A DNA stretch of 64,000 bases from an uncultured Clostridia bacterium (GTDB lineage: Bacteria; Bacillota; Clostridia; Christensenellales; UBA1242). Shown in pieces: positions 45,139-51,879 of the stretch. Made by a program: the position numbers and the translations under genes. The DNA lies in NCBI GenBank assembly GCA_944382715.1, contig CALWNC010000005.1, positions 37,592-101,591 of the forward strand, in the 5' to 3' direction. The notes below the pieces were generated by a model. The model was not told where the DNA came from, ran no database searches, and was given only the letters and a program-made list of their open reading frames with translations. Each line of letters starts with the position of its first letter. Within the stretch, counting starts at the first letter, position 1.

Positions 45139-45333
45139 TTACATATTCAACAGCATTCCAGAGCAATCACCTTTTGCGATAATTTTTTTATAGAAATCTC
45201 TCGTAACGTCTTGCTTTGCGTCATAATAGCCCTTAATTACACCATAAAAATCTCTTACAACTTTATCTCCATTAGGTTTTATTTCAATTCGTCCTATTAT
45301 TTTTCCGTAGAAATCTCGTATAATTGTTTCCAA
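45139..45333 (-). CDS. Small repeat protein with three RDFYG-type units
   Basis: 64 residues built from three copies of a RDFYGxIxG-like unit: IRDFYGKIIGRIE, VRDFYGVIKGYYDA, TRDFYKKIIAKGD. I recall similar small proteins in mobile elements of gut anaerobes; their role is unknown. GGAG before ATG. In an operon with the genes on either side. Confidence 0.6.
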   Translation of the reverse strand: METIIRDFYGKIIGRIEIKPNGDKVVRDFYGVIKGYYDAKQDVTRDFYKKIIAKGDCSGMLLNM

Positions 45334-45343
45334 AATTTAACTC

Positions 45344-45499
45344 CTAATCAAGCTTTTTTATATATTCAACTGTCCAACCAGCATATCTAGGGTACTCTAC
45401 TTTTTTAGCTTTCTCAGAAGCTTCCCATTCTGAATTAGCTTGTACACACAAAACTACACTCAAACTAGCGTCTCTTACCAATTTAACGTTATATCTCAT
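45344..45499 (-). CDS. Small protein (51 aa)
   Basis: MRYNVKLVRDASLSVVLCVQ, then ANSEWEASEKAKKVEYP and GWTVEYIKKLD. Start has GGAGG 7 bases upstream; stop TAG. Short beta-alpha-beta-like pattern. Found by reading the strand directly. Promoter with the element operator lies just upstream. Confidence 0.6.
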   Translation of the reverse strand: MRYNVKLVRDASLSVVLCVQANSEWEASEKAKKVEYPRYAGWTVEYIKKLD

Positions 45500-45525
45500 A
45501 AAAAACCTCCTTTTGAATTATTAGT

Positions 45526-45555
45526 ATTATAACTTACAAAGTGATAAAAAGTCAA
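45526..45555 (-). promoter_or_regulatory. Promoter with ATCACTTTGT operator motif
   Basis: Minus strand: TTGACT (45555-45550), 18 bases, TATAAT (45531-45526). Spacer carries ATCACTTTGT. It drives the small-protein operon running down to 43195. Confidence 0.75.
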
Positions 45556-45574
45556 GCAAATTGAAATTAAAAAT

Positions 45575-45604
45575 AAAAAATGTGGTGTTTGAAACCACAT
45601 TTTT
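45575..45604 (-). terminator. Terminator of the 103-aa gene
   Basis: AAAATGTGGT / ACCACATTTT with a seven-base loop; A/T flanks on both sides. Confidence 0.7.
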
Positions 45605-45914
45605 ACATTTTTTCTATTAAAAATTGTTTTAGGGCGGTGCTTGAAATTATCTTATATTCATTATTTACTAGTTCGATTATCTTATTTTTAATTAAGTCTT
45701 CTATTATATCTTTACTTTCAATATGTGATATATCAAATAATCTTCTTAAGGTGGTGGCGGAGATTATTTCGTTTTCTATTATATATTTAATCTTATCTTC
45801 TTTTGACTTTCCTCTCATTGAAAAGAGGTTAGATAAGTTATCTAAATCTTCCTCTGTCTTTATTCTTGCCTTTAAAAATTCTATGGTTAAATCTTTGTTT
45901 TTCTTATTTTCCAT
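45603..45914 (-). CDS. Unknown helical protein (103 aa)
   Basis: Charged, helical. Two short repeats of a helix-loop pattern, IENEIISATTLRRLFDI and IKNKIIELVNNEYKIISSTA, suggest a winged-helix-like fold, but I cannot assign it. Its own operator-bearing promoter lies just upstream. Confidence 0.5.
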   Translation of the reverse strand: MENKKNKDLTIEFLKARIKTEEDLDNLSNLFSMRGKSKEDKIKYIIENEIISATTLRRLFDISHIESKDIIEDLIKNKIIELVNNEYKIISSTALKQFLIEKM

Positions 45915-45920
45915 ATAAGA

Positions 45921-45949
45921 ATTATAACATACAAAGCATTAAAAATCAA
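45921..45949 (-). promoter_or_regulatory. Promoter with variant operator motif
   Basis: Minus strand: TTGATT (45949-45944), 17 bases, TATAAT (45926-45921). Spacer contains AATGCTTTGT, one or two bases from ATCACTTTGT. Confidence 0.7.
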
Positions 45950-45953
45950 CTAA

Positions 45954-45970
45954 ATCACTCTCAAAGTGAT
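45954..45970. promoter_or_regulatory. Palindromic operator before the XRE gene
   Basis: ATCACTCTCAAAGTGAT: two inverted copies of the ATCACT half-site, between divergent genes and 89 bases before the XRE regulator. Suggests autoregulation. Confidence 0.6.
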
Positions 45971-46058
45971 ATTATATAACTTTATACTTACATTTTACCT
46001 TGATAGTGGTGATTATGATTTTATGGGCATAATTTATAATTATAGTGGAGGTAAAATC

Positions 46059-46406
46059 ATGAACAAAACACCACCAAAAAACGACTTTTCTATGACTGAA
46101 AAAGAAAGAAAAGATTTTATATTTAGAATAGGAACAATAAGGCAAAATGCTCACATGTCTGCAAGAGAATTATCTCTTTTAATTGAGAAAAATGCTGGAT
46201 ATATTAACCGAATTGAAACAACTGGAGACTTTTTACCTAGTATGGATATATTTATTAGTATCCTTAAAGCATGCAATGTTACCGCAGAAGAATTCTTCTA
46301 TCATGACCCAAAGAACTATAAACAAGATATGGAACTACTAGAAACATTTAAAAAACTAACTAGCGAACAAAGACAACATTTAATTGAACTATTTAAAGAT
46401 ATTTGA
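46059..46406 (+). CDS. XRE-family repressor, probable master regulator of element 1
   Basis: 115 residues from ATG 46059, which has TGGAGGT upstream; the frame is open further but without a ribosome site. HTH: IRQNAHMSARELSLLIEKNA then GYINRIETTG, and MDIFISILKACNVTAEEFF. The C-terminal part is short. Its TGA stop is followed at once by TAA. It lies next to the palindromic ATCACT operator, so it is the best candidate to bind that motif. Confidence 0.75.
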   Translation: MNKTPPKNDFSMTEKERKDFIFRIGTIRQNAHMSARELSLLIEKNAGYINRIETTGDFLPSMDIFISILKACNVTAEEFFYHDPKNYKQDMELLETFKKLTSEQRQHLIELFKDI

Positions 46407-46577
46407 TAAATCTATCTCATCTACAACTTTATCTTTTATAAGTCCAACGATAATCGCTTTATATCCTCGCTTATTCATTTCATATTGTATCGTTTTCATT
46501 ATCTCAACCGCATCTCATTCAAGACCACTATTTTTAGTTTCACAAGCAAATAACTTTGGTTTATTATCTTCAAACAT
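46389..46577 (-). CDS. Small protein with an in-frame TGA (read as Trp)
   Basis: 62 codons from ATG 46577 (GAGGTG upstream) to TAG 46391-46389. One internal TGA at 46517-46515 sits in SGLE-(TGA)-DAVEIMKTIQ. The frame has no other stop, and protein-like sequence continues on both sides (YKAIIVGLIKDKVVDEIDLS). With TGA as tryptophan it is a complete gene; with the standard code it is cut to 20 residues. Its 3' end overlaps the XRE gene convergently by 18 bases. Family unknown. Confidence 0.6.
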
Positions 46578-46637
46578 ATTTACACCTCTAAATTAAAATT
46601 AACCATGTTTTTATGTTCTTCAATAAATTTAGCACAA

Positions 46638-46669
46638 AAAAAGATAGGTTTTTGATAACCTATCTTTTT
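46638..46669 (-). terminator. Strong terminator of the rep gene
   Basis: AAAAAGATAGGTT (46638-46650) and AACCTATCTTTTT (46657-46669), 13-bp stem with a six-base loop; A-rich flank gives T-run on the minus strand. Confidence 0.85.
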
Positions 46670-46673
46670 ATCT

Positions 46674-47462
46674 TTAAATTTTATTTAAAATATCATCAGC
46701 GTCATGAACATAAACTTTATCTAAACAATATTTATCTTTATCATAATAATGTCCGTCATAGAAAATTTTTCCTTGACACTTTTTAACCTCGTTGATAAAT
46801 GCGTTGTATTGTTCCATCGTCCATTCCATTTCATAAATTGGCTTATCTTTCACCAACTCTGGACTATAACTTATAATTTTCGCATTTGCTGGATATTTTG
46901 TAAGTAGTTGATTGGTAGGATGAAAATTCTCTGGCTTAACAAGTGTGATATATTCCAAAACTCCATATTCACGATTTTTCCATAGATATTCAAAATGAAC
47001 TTTACCATGTTTCCAATGCTTTTCAAGTCAATTACGACTTATCGTTGGTCTGGCATTATCAAATATCAAAATCAAATGAATATGATATCTATTAAATCCA
47101 TTACGATAACATTCAACCTTTCTTATTATCTTAAAACCATCATACTCATATCTCGCATTTGCTAAAAACTTATTAAATTCGGCTAAAAGATTATCTCATG
47201 CCATCTCTCCACTTGTGCCAAGAGTCATAAACACACACTTTTCATAATCTAAAAGCACATTAAATAATTTCTTGCGACTTCTCTTTAAATTCCTCGCTTC
47301 CTGCCTCTTCGTCATAAAAGGTTGGTCTCTCTTTATTACCTTTTGTGGAGTAGGAGGCAGGCTTGACACATATTCATCACTTAAAAATGGATTATAAGGA
47401 TGAATATTAATCATAAGTCGGTTATTATAAACCGAAACTTTTACTTTTCTTTCTTCTTCCAT
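46674..47462 (-). CDS. rep: HUH-type rolling-circle replication initiator with two in-frame TGA codons
   Basis: 262 codons from ATG 47462 to TAA. HUH motif RYHIHLILIF (His-Ile-His) lies about 80 codons before the EYGVLEYI stretch that may hold the catalytic Tyr, giving the layout of rolling-circle Rep proteins. TGA codons occur at 47198-47196 (GEMA-TGA-DNLLAEF) and 47030-47028 (TISRN-TGA-LEKHWKHG). Both lie in one uninterrupted frame with no TAA/TAG, and TGG is also used. Under the standard code the gene is broken; with TGA as Trp it is intact. An AGAAAG-type ribosome site is weak. Confidence 0.75.
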
Positions 47463-48027
47463 GGTTTATCCTCACTTATAAAATATAAATTTTAGTTTTT
47501 GTGAAAAACTAATAAAAACTTAAATTTGTAAAATGATGTTATGTCATAATAAAATCCTCCTTAATTCAAAAATGGATAGAATTAGGGTATAAAAATAAAT
47601 AATAAATATTTTTATCCCTATAATAAATTTAGTGTAAAATTTTTTTAACGAAGATAATTTCAAATCGAACTTGGGAATTTTATTCATAAGAATATATATC
47701 TCGTAACTTACTTAAACTATTCGTTATATATAAATAGGAAGATATATTATATAATAAGATTATTAATATAAAATTTTTGAGATTAGATTATTATTAAAAT
47801 AAATCTCTCTTTCATTTAACTAATGAAAATTAACTTTGGTAGGCTACAAAAGTAATCGTTATAAAAATTTTTATAAAAGTTTTTCACTAAAAGTTGCAAA
47901 AGTGGGTGGCATTCACACAAATCTCATAATTTACACAACTTAGAAAACTTATCACTTAATTTTGCAAAACTTACTAAAATAACACAACATAGAGAGATTA
48001 GAAAAACCATTTTATCAAGAACAATTA
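47463..48027. other. Gene-free right end of element 1
   Basis: About 560 AT-rich bases. Contains 47761-47805, a near copy of 43155-43200. No credible frame or tRNA. Likely carries the replication origin nick site used by Rep, but I cannot point to it. Confidence 0.4.
47761..47805 (+). repeat. Dispersed direct repeat (other copy 43155-43200)
   Basis: Both copies start TATTAATATAAA and share GAGATTAGATTATTATTAAA; they differ by one indel in a T-run and one or two bases. Same orientation, 4.6 kb apart, both in gene-free sites of element 1. Confidence 0.7.
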
Positions 48028-48042
48028 TCTACGGATTACTTG
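48028..48042 (+). repeat. 15-bp repeat at the element boundary (other copy 38193-38207)
   Basis: TCTACGGATTACTTG, identical in both places, 9.8 kb apart. It begins with the anticodon-loop sequence of tRNA-Arg and is followed in both places by an AT-rich spacer and a tRNA-Arg. Likely att-derived. Confidence 0.65.
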
Positions 48043-48151
48043 GTCTGGATTTTGCAAACCCTTATTTATAAGGTTTTATATGGGTTTCAAACAATAAAAA
48101 TTTACTTTCTATAAAAATTTTCTAATAAACCTTATAAAAACATATAAATAT

Positions 48152-48228
48152 GCAACTGTAGCTCAGCTGGATAGAGTACTCGGCTACGAACCGAACGGTC
48201 GGGGGTTCGAATCCCTCCAGTTGCACCA
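48152..48228 (+). tRNA. tRNA-Arg (anticodon ACG), second copy
   Basis: Acceptor GCAACTG/CAGTTGC, D arm GCTC...GAGT, anticodon arm around CTACGAA with ACG, T arm GGGGG-TTCGAAT-CCCTC, encoded CCA at 48226-48228. The outermost anticodon-stem pair is C-A. The sequence differs clearly from the copy at 38328, so it was not made by a recent duplication. It is followed by an integrase gene in the opposite direction. Confidence 0.9.
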
Positions 48229-48262
48229 TTCAACACAACATATTGTATTGTTTAAATAAATT

Positions 48263-48287
48263 GACCACTAAATATTGTGGTCTTTTT
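48263..48287. terminator. Terminator between tRNA and second integrase
   Basis: GACCAC / GTGGTC with an eight-base loop followed by TTTTT. Confidence 0.7.
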
Positions 48288-48310
48288 ATTTGTTAATTTT
48301 TTAAGTGAGT

Positions 48311-49537
48311 TCAATTTGAGTTCAATTTTTTATTATAAATTTCGATATTTTCAAGTTCTGCAACTTCTCTTGTGTGTGTATAAATTTCATTAGTAACTTT
48401 ACTACCGATATTATGACCAACCCATTTTTGAATTATATGCAATGGTATTCTAGCTTCTTGACATCTTGTAATAAAAGTATGTCTGAGTGAATGAATTGCA
48501 TATTTTTTATTTGGAAAATTATCATTCATCAATTCTTTAAATATTTTTTGTGTTGTTGTGTGGTTATGATTTTTAAAAATTCTCCCAGTTTCATTTTTGT
48601 ACTTTTCTAAAAGTGTAAATGTATTGTCAAAGAGTGGTATAGTTCTTATGCTATATGTGTTTTTGGTTTTATCTATTTCGCCCCACTCATTAAGACTTTT
48701 AGTAATAGAAATGGTTTTCCTTTTAAAATCTATATCACTAACTTCAAGTGCCAATGCTTCGCCCTTTCTAAGACCTTGATACAAACAAAGCAAAAAGAAA
48801 TCTTCATTTTTTTCTTTTAATAGTTTTTCAAGTTTAATTTCATCTTCATTAGAAAATGATTCCCAGCTTATTTTTTTGTGTTTTGGTTTATCAATTTTTT
48901 CAATAGGATTATAATCAATAATTTCATTAATTACAGCTTTATTAAAAACATCATTAAGCAATTCATAAACTTTTTGCTTTCTTCTGTCAAATTTAATTTC
49001 GTTTAAAATTTCAAGAATCATTATTACATTTATATTTTTCATAGGGACTTGCTTTAATTTGTCTAAATGTGAAAGACTGTTTGAATAATCTTTCAAAGTT
49101 GTTCTTTGTACTTTTGATTTATATAATTCCTTCCATTTTTCATACCACTCAATAAAAGTAATTGAATTACTTTTATTTTTTGTTGGTTCTTTTAATTTAG
49201 ATTCTTTTAACTGTTTTAATTTTTTTTGTTCTAAGTTCTTTAACTCTAATTTTAATTTGTTGTAGCACCCTTGTTGAGTTTTTGCAGACACATAATATTG
49301 CTTGCCGTTTGCCCTATATCTTGCATACCAAGTTTTGCAAGTTTTATGTTTATGAATTGTTATACCTCTAAATCTCATAGGTTCACCTCCAGTGATTTCT
49401 AAAATTTCACTTTCAGGTGTCTTTTCTTCTTTTCTAAAAAATCCTTGAAGCATAATTATAAAGTTTCTAGTTAATTTTAATTGTGAAACAATATCTTCAA
49501 GATAATTAATTTTTTCATTTAATATTTTTTCTTGCAT
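48311..49537 (-). CDS. int: Tyrosine integrase of element 2
   Basis: Up to 408 residues. Arm-binding domain with FRGITIHKHKTCKTWYARYR, core-binding domain, then catalytic LCLYQGLRKGEALALE (Arg), HSLRHTFITR (His-x-x-Arg), WVGHNIGS and TNEIYTHT (Tyr). A strong ribosome site, GGAGGTG, precedes an internal ATG at 49378, so a 355-residue form is possible or even more likely. Stop TGA, 83 bases from the tRNA-Arg CCA end. Orientation toward the tRNA fits site-specific integration there. Confidence 0.9.
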   Translation of the reverse strand: MQEKILNEKINYLEDIVSQLKLTRNFIIMLQGFFRKEEKTPESEILEITGGEPMRFRGITIHKHKTCKTWYARYRANGKQYYVSAKTQQGCYNKLKLELKNLEQKKLKQLKESKLKEPTKNKSNSITFIEWYEKWKELYKSKVQRTTLKDYSNSLSHLDKLKQVPMKNINVIMILEILNEIKFDRRKQKVYELLNDVFNKAVINEIIDYNPIEKIDKPKHKKISWESFSNEDEIKLEKLLKEKNEDFFLLCLYQGLRKGEALALEVSDIDFKRKTISITKSLNEWGEIDKTKNTYSIRTIPLFDNTFTLLEKYKNETGRIFKNHNHTTTQKIFKELMNDNFPNKKYAIHSLRHTFITRCQEARIPLHIIQKWVGHNIGSKVTNEIYTHTREVAELENIEIYNKKLNSN

Positions 49538-49599
49538 TTTACATTCGTTATATAAAAATTCTCATATATTATTTTTTTCATATAACATTCCTCTTAATT

Positions 49600-49908
49600 T
49601 TAATCTTCTGCTGCAATTCTAGCGATTTCTCCCATTGCAAGGAGTTGTTTTCGTTCGTTTAACTTTAAAAAAAGTTTAATAAAATTCATTTGAAGTTCAG
49701 TTACATATCCTAAGTCATTGCCAAAATCACGACCAACTAGGTAGTCTAGGCTCACTTGGTAATAGTCGGCAAGCTTGCAAAGTGTATTGATATTTGGTTC
49801 AACTTTTTCATTCTCCCAACCATTGTATGTCATTACATTAATATTTAACTCTTTTGAAAGCTTATTTTGACTTATCTTCTTTTCTTCCCTCAATTCTTTT
49901 AATCTCAT
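49600..49908 (-). CDS. XRE-family repressor 1 of element 2
   Basis: 102 residues: HTH KKISQNKLSKELNINVMTYN then GWENEKVEPNI, followed by LADYYQVSLDYLVGRDFGND. Only a short C-terminal tail, with no RecA-cleavage domain. GGAG before ATG. Divergent from a small gene with a TTGACA promoter flanked by two palindromes, the classical layout of a phage lysogeny switch. Paralogous to the repressor at 50336. Confidence 0.85.
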   Translation of the reverse strand: MRLKELREEKKISQNKLSKELNINVMTYNGWENEKVEPNINTLCKLADYYQVSLDYLVGRDFGNDLGYVTELQMNFIKLFLKLNERKQLLAMGEIARIAAED

Positions 49909-49992
49909 AAATTTCTCCTTTAATTATATTTTATTAAAAAAATTATAAAATTTTTTAATTATATACGCAAATATTTTATTTTTTTCTAAATC

Positions 49993-50077
49993 TTATAAGA
50001 AAAATTCTTATAAATTCTTGACATTTATAAGAGTTTTATTTATATTTATAAATAATATATAAGATTTTTTCTTATAT
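49993..50077 (+). promoter_or_regulatory. Lysogeny-switch promoter with two palindromic operators
   Basis: Plus-strand promoter TTGACA (50018-50023), 17 bases, TATATT (50041-50046). Operators: TTATAAGAA-AAA-TTCTTATAA (49993-50013) upstream and ATATAAGA-TTTTT-TCTTATAT (50057-50077) downstream of the start. Shared half-site TATAAGA. Probably bound by repressor 1. Confidence 0.75.
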
Positions 50078-50099
50078 TAAATTAAAAAGGAGAAAAACT

Positions 50100-50225
50100 A
50101 TGAACAACTTAATTGATTTTCAAAACTACAAAAACTTTTGTTTTTGTTTTGGTTTAAAGCCCAGCCACCCAGAAAATATAAGTAAATATCTTGAATTTAA
50201 GAACAAAGTAACAAGAAGTGCTTAG
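50100..50225 (+). CDS. Small protein 1 of the switch region (41 aa)
   Basis: MNNLIDFQNYKNFCFCFGLK then PSHPENISKYLEF. AAGGAG before ATG, stop TAG. First gene after the divergent promoter. A relative lies at 51433 with the same FxNYxNFC...PS pattern. Possibly an antirepressor or early regulator, by position only. Confidence 0.6.
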   Translation: MNNLIDFQNYKNFCFCFGLKPSHPENISKYLEFKNKVTRSA

Positions 50226-50236
50226 AATTTTGTCGT

Positions 50237-50293
50237 AAATAATCTAACTATGACGATTTTAATACTTTTTTGTCGATTTGAACAATTTTGAAT
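50237..50293 (+). repeat. 57-bp noncoding block, copy 1
   Basis: 54 of 57 bases identical to 51548-51604 by direct alignment. It contains CTAACTATGACGATTT and TACTTTTTTGTCGA. In both places it follows a small FxNYxNFC gene and precedes a ribosome-site-like GGAG. Confidence 0.9.
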
Positions 50294-50308
50294 AAGGAGA
50301 AAAAGAAA

Positions 50309-50331
50309 AACACTAGTTCTTAACTAGTGTT
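50309..50331. terminator. Hairpin between convergent genes
   Basis: AACACTAGTT / AACTAGTGTT, 10-bp stem with a 3-base loop, at the end of repressor 2. Confidence 0.65.
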
Positions 50332-50335
50332 AAAG

Positions 50336-50650
50336 TTAAAGATTGGAAATTCCATTAATATATCCATCAACATTTGTTTGTTTGTCAGGTGAAAGAGATA
50401 AAAACTTTTTAATAGTTTCATATTGCTCTTTTGTTAAGTATCCTAAGTCATTGCCAAACTCACGACCAACTAGGTAGTCAAGTGATACATTGTAATAATC
50501 TGCTAATTTACAAAGAGTTTCAATATTAGGTTCTGTGTTATTAATTTCATACTTATTGTATCCTGCTGTTGTGATATTTAAAATATTTGCTATATCTGCC
50601 TGAGTTTTTTTATTTTGTTTTCTCAATAATTTTAAATTATTAGTATTCAT
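50336..50650 (-). CDS. XRE-family repressor 2 of element 2
   Basis: 104 residues. HTH KTQADIANILNITTAGYNKY, then EINNTEPNIETLCKLADYYN and SLDYLVGREFGNDLGY. Its second half is nearly identical to repressor 1, while the recognition helix differs, so it should see a different operator. GGAG before ATG. Divergent from the clamp-like gene. Confidence 0.85.
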   Translation of the reverse strand: MNTNNLKLLRKQNKKTQADIANILNITTAGYNKYEINNTEPNIETLCKLADYYNVSLDYLVGREFGNDLGYLTKEQYETIKKFLSLSPDKQTNVDGYINGISNL

Positions 50651-50733
50651 AACATTCTCCTTTAATTTTTATATCTATAGTATAGAATTTTTGGTTAAAA
50701 TAAACAAATTTTATAAAAACAATAAGAATAAAT

Positions 50734-50812
50734 ATCTAAAATGGATATTTTTTATTGACAAATTATCTAGTTTAGATTATTTTAATTTTAATAATTATAT
50801 AAATTAGATAAT
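50734..50812 (+). promoter_or_regulatory. Second switch promoter with ATCTA half-sites
   Basis: TTGACA (50755-50760), 17 bases, TATTTT (50778-50783). Half-sites ATCTA/TAGAT occur around it: ATATCTA near 50733, TTATCTA-GT-TTAGATTA near 50763-50779, and TTAGATAAT near 50804. They differ from the TATAAGA sites of the first switch, matching the different recognition helix of repressor 2. Confidence 0.6.
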
Positions 50813-50827
50813 TAAAGGAGAAATGCT

Positions 50828-51433
50828 ATGGAAAAAATTATTACAATAGATAGTTCAAGATTAGAAGAATTATTTAAAACTACAAAAGATAGTTTATCAA
50901 AAGATGAATCAAGACCAATTTTAAAATGGATTAAAATCGAAGTTGAAAAAGATAAAATGACAGCTATTTCACTTGATGGCTATATACTTTCAACAATAAC
51001 AATAGATATTAACAACGATATTGAAGAGCCTTATTCATTCTTTATTCAACCGTTTTATATTCCAAAAACAAAGCAAGGTTGTGAAATTACTTTTGATTGT
51101 TCAAGTACTGGCTATGTTATGGTCATTATCAAACCTTATACAAGCAAAGATACAATCAGTTACAAAATAACTCAGCCTAGTGCAGAGTTTATAAATTGGC
51201 AACAAGCAATTCCAAAAACTGACAAACAATTTGAAATTTCATTTAATGCAAATTATTTAATGAAAATTTTAAAAGGTTTCAATACAGGAATTGCTGATAA
51301 AAATGAAGTTAGATTGTGTTTTTCAAAATCAGAAACTGGAATTAATGCAGTTGCACCTATGGTGTTAAAGCAATATACAAAAGTTGGAATAGAAAAACAA
51401 TCAATAATACTACCGATAAGGAGGTTTGAGTAA
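50828..51433 (+). CDS. Beta-clamp (DnaN)-like protein, short
   Basis: 201 residues. The stretch DESRPILKWIKIEVEKDKMT followed by AISLDGYILS resembles a sliding-clamp domain (SRPxLxGV...AxDGxRL), and the second half has NANYLMKILKGF and VRLCFSKSE like the last clamp domain. About half the length of bacterial DnaN. It may recruit host polymerase to phage DNA or compete with the host clamp. GGAG before ATG. Stop overlaps the next start. Confidence 0.65.
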   Translation: MEKIITIDSSRLEELFKTTKDSLSKDESRPILKWIKIEVEKDKMTAISLDGYILSTITIDINNDIEEPYSFFIQPFYIPKTKQGCEITFDCSSTGYVMVIIKPYTSKDTISYKITQPSAEFINWQQAIPKTDKQFEISFNANYLMKILKGFNTGIADKNEVRLCFSKSETGINAVAPMVLKQYTKVGIEKQSIILPIRRFE

Positions 51434-51543
51434 TGAATTTTATTGAAAATGCACTTGAATTTAACAATTACAATAACTTTTGTAAAAGGCACAATATAAG
51501 TCCTAGTAATTCATTAAGCTTAAAACTCTATTTTGGTAGATAA
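51433..51543 (+). CDS. Small protein 2 of the switch region (36 aa)
   Basis: MNFIENALEFNNYNNFCKRH then NISPSNSLSLKLYFGR. ATG overlaps the clamp stop (TAATG) and has AAGGAGG upstream. Relative of the small protein at 50100. Followed by copy 2 of the 57-bp block. Confidence 0.55.
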   Translation: MNFIENALEFNNYNNFCKRHNISPSNSLSLKLYFGR

Positions 51544-51547
51544 TCAC

Positions 51548-51604
51548 AAATAGTCTAACTATGACGATTTGAATACTTTTTTGTCGAATTGAACAATTTT
51601 GAAT
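51548..51604 (+). repeat. 57-bp noncoding block, copy 2
   Basis: See copy 1 (50237-50293); three substitutions. A weaker third relative with TTGAAC...TTTTGGATAAGGAG may precede the gene at 51880. Confidence 0.9.
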
Positions 51605-51615
51605 GGAGGAGAAGA

Positions 51616-51834
51616 ATGAAATTATACACACCATTAGGCAAAGTAGAATTGCCAGATAATTATGCTGATAAATACAAAGATAAAACAGACATTGAGTTGC
51701 TTGAAGAATTAGTAAAACAAAGTAGTCAAACACTTGACCCAGTACTTGTGCAAATTTTAGTTGATAAAAAGTTGTTATTTAAAGGTGAAAGAATATGTGA
51801 TATTCAAGCAAAAATTCAAAAATTAAAGATATAG
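51616..51834 (+). CDS. Small acidic/helical protein (72 aa)
   Basis: From ATG 51616 with GGAGGAG upstream: MKLYTPLGKVELPDNYADKY, then a helical part (ELLEELVKQSSQTLDPVLVQ). No family recognised. Confidence 0.55.
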   Translation: MKLYTPLGKVELPDNYADKYKDKTDIELLEELVKQSSQTLDPVLVQILVDKKLLFKGERICDIQAKIQKLKI

Positions 51835-51879
51835 TTTTAACTTTGAATATTGAACGCTTTTGGATAAGGAGAAACAAAA

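Noticed and set aside
46384..46596. 70-aa plus-strand frame
   Set aside because: It lies opposite the TGA-containing small gene, has no ribosome site, and looks like a mirror frame of that gene.
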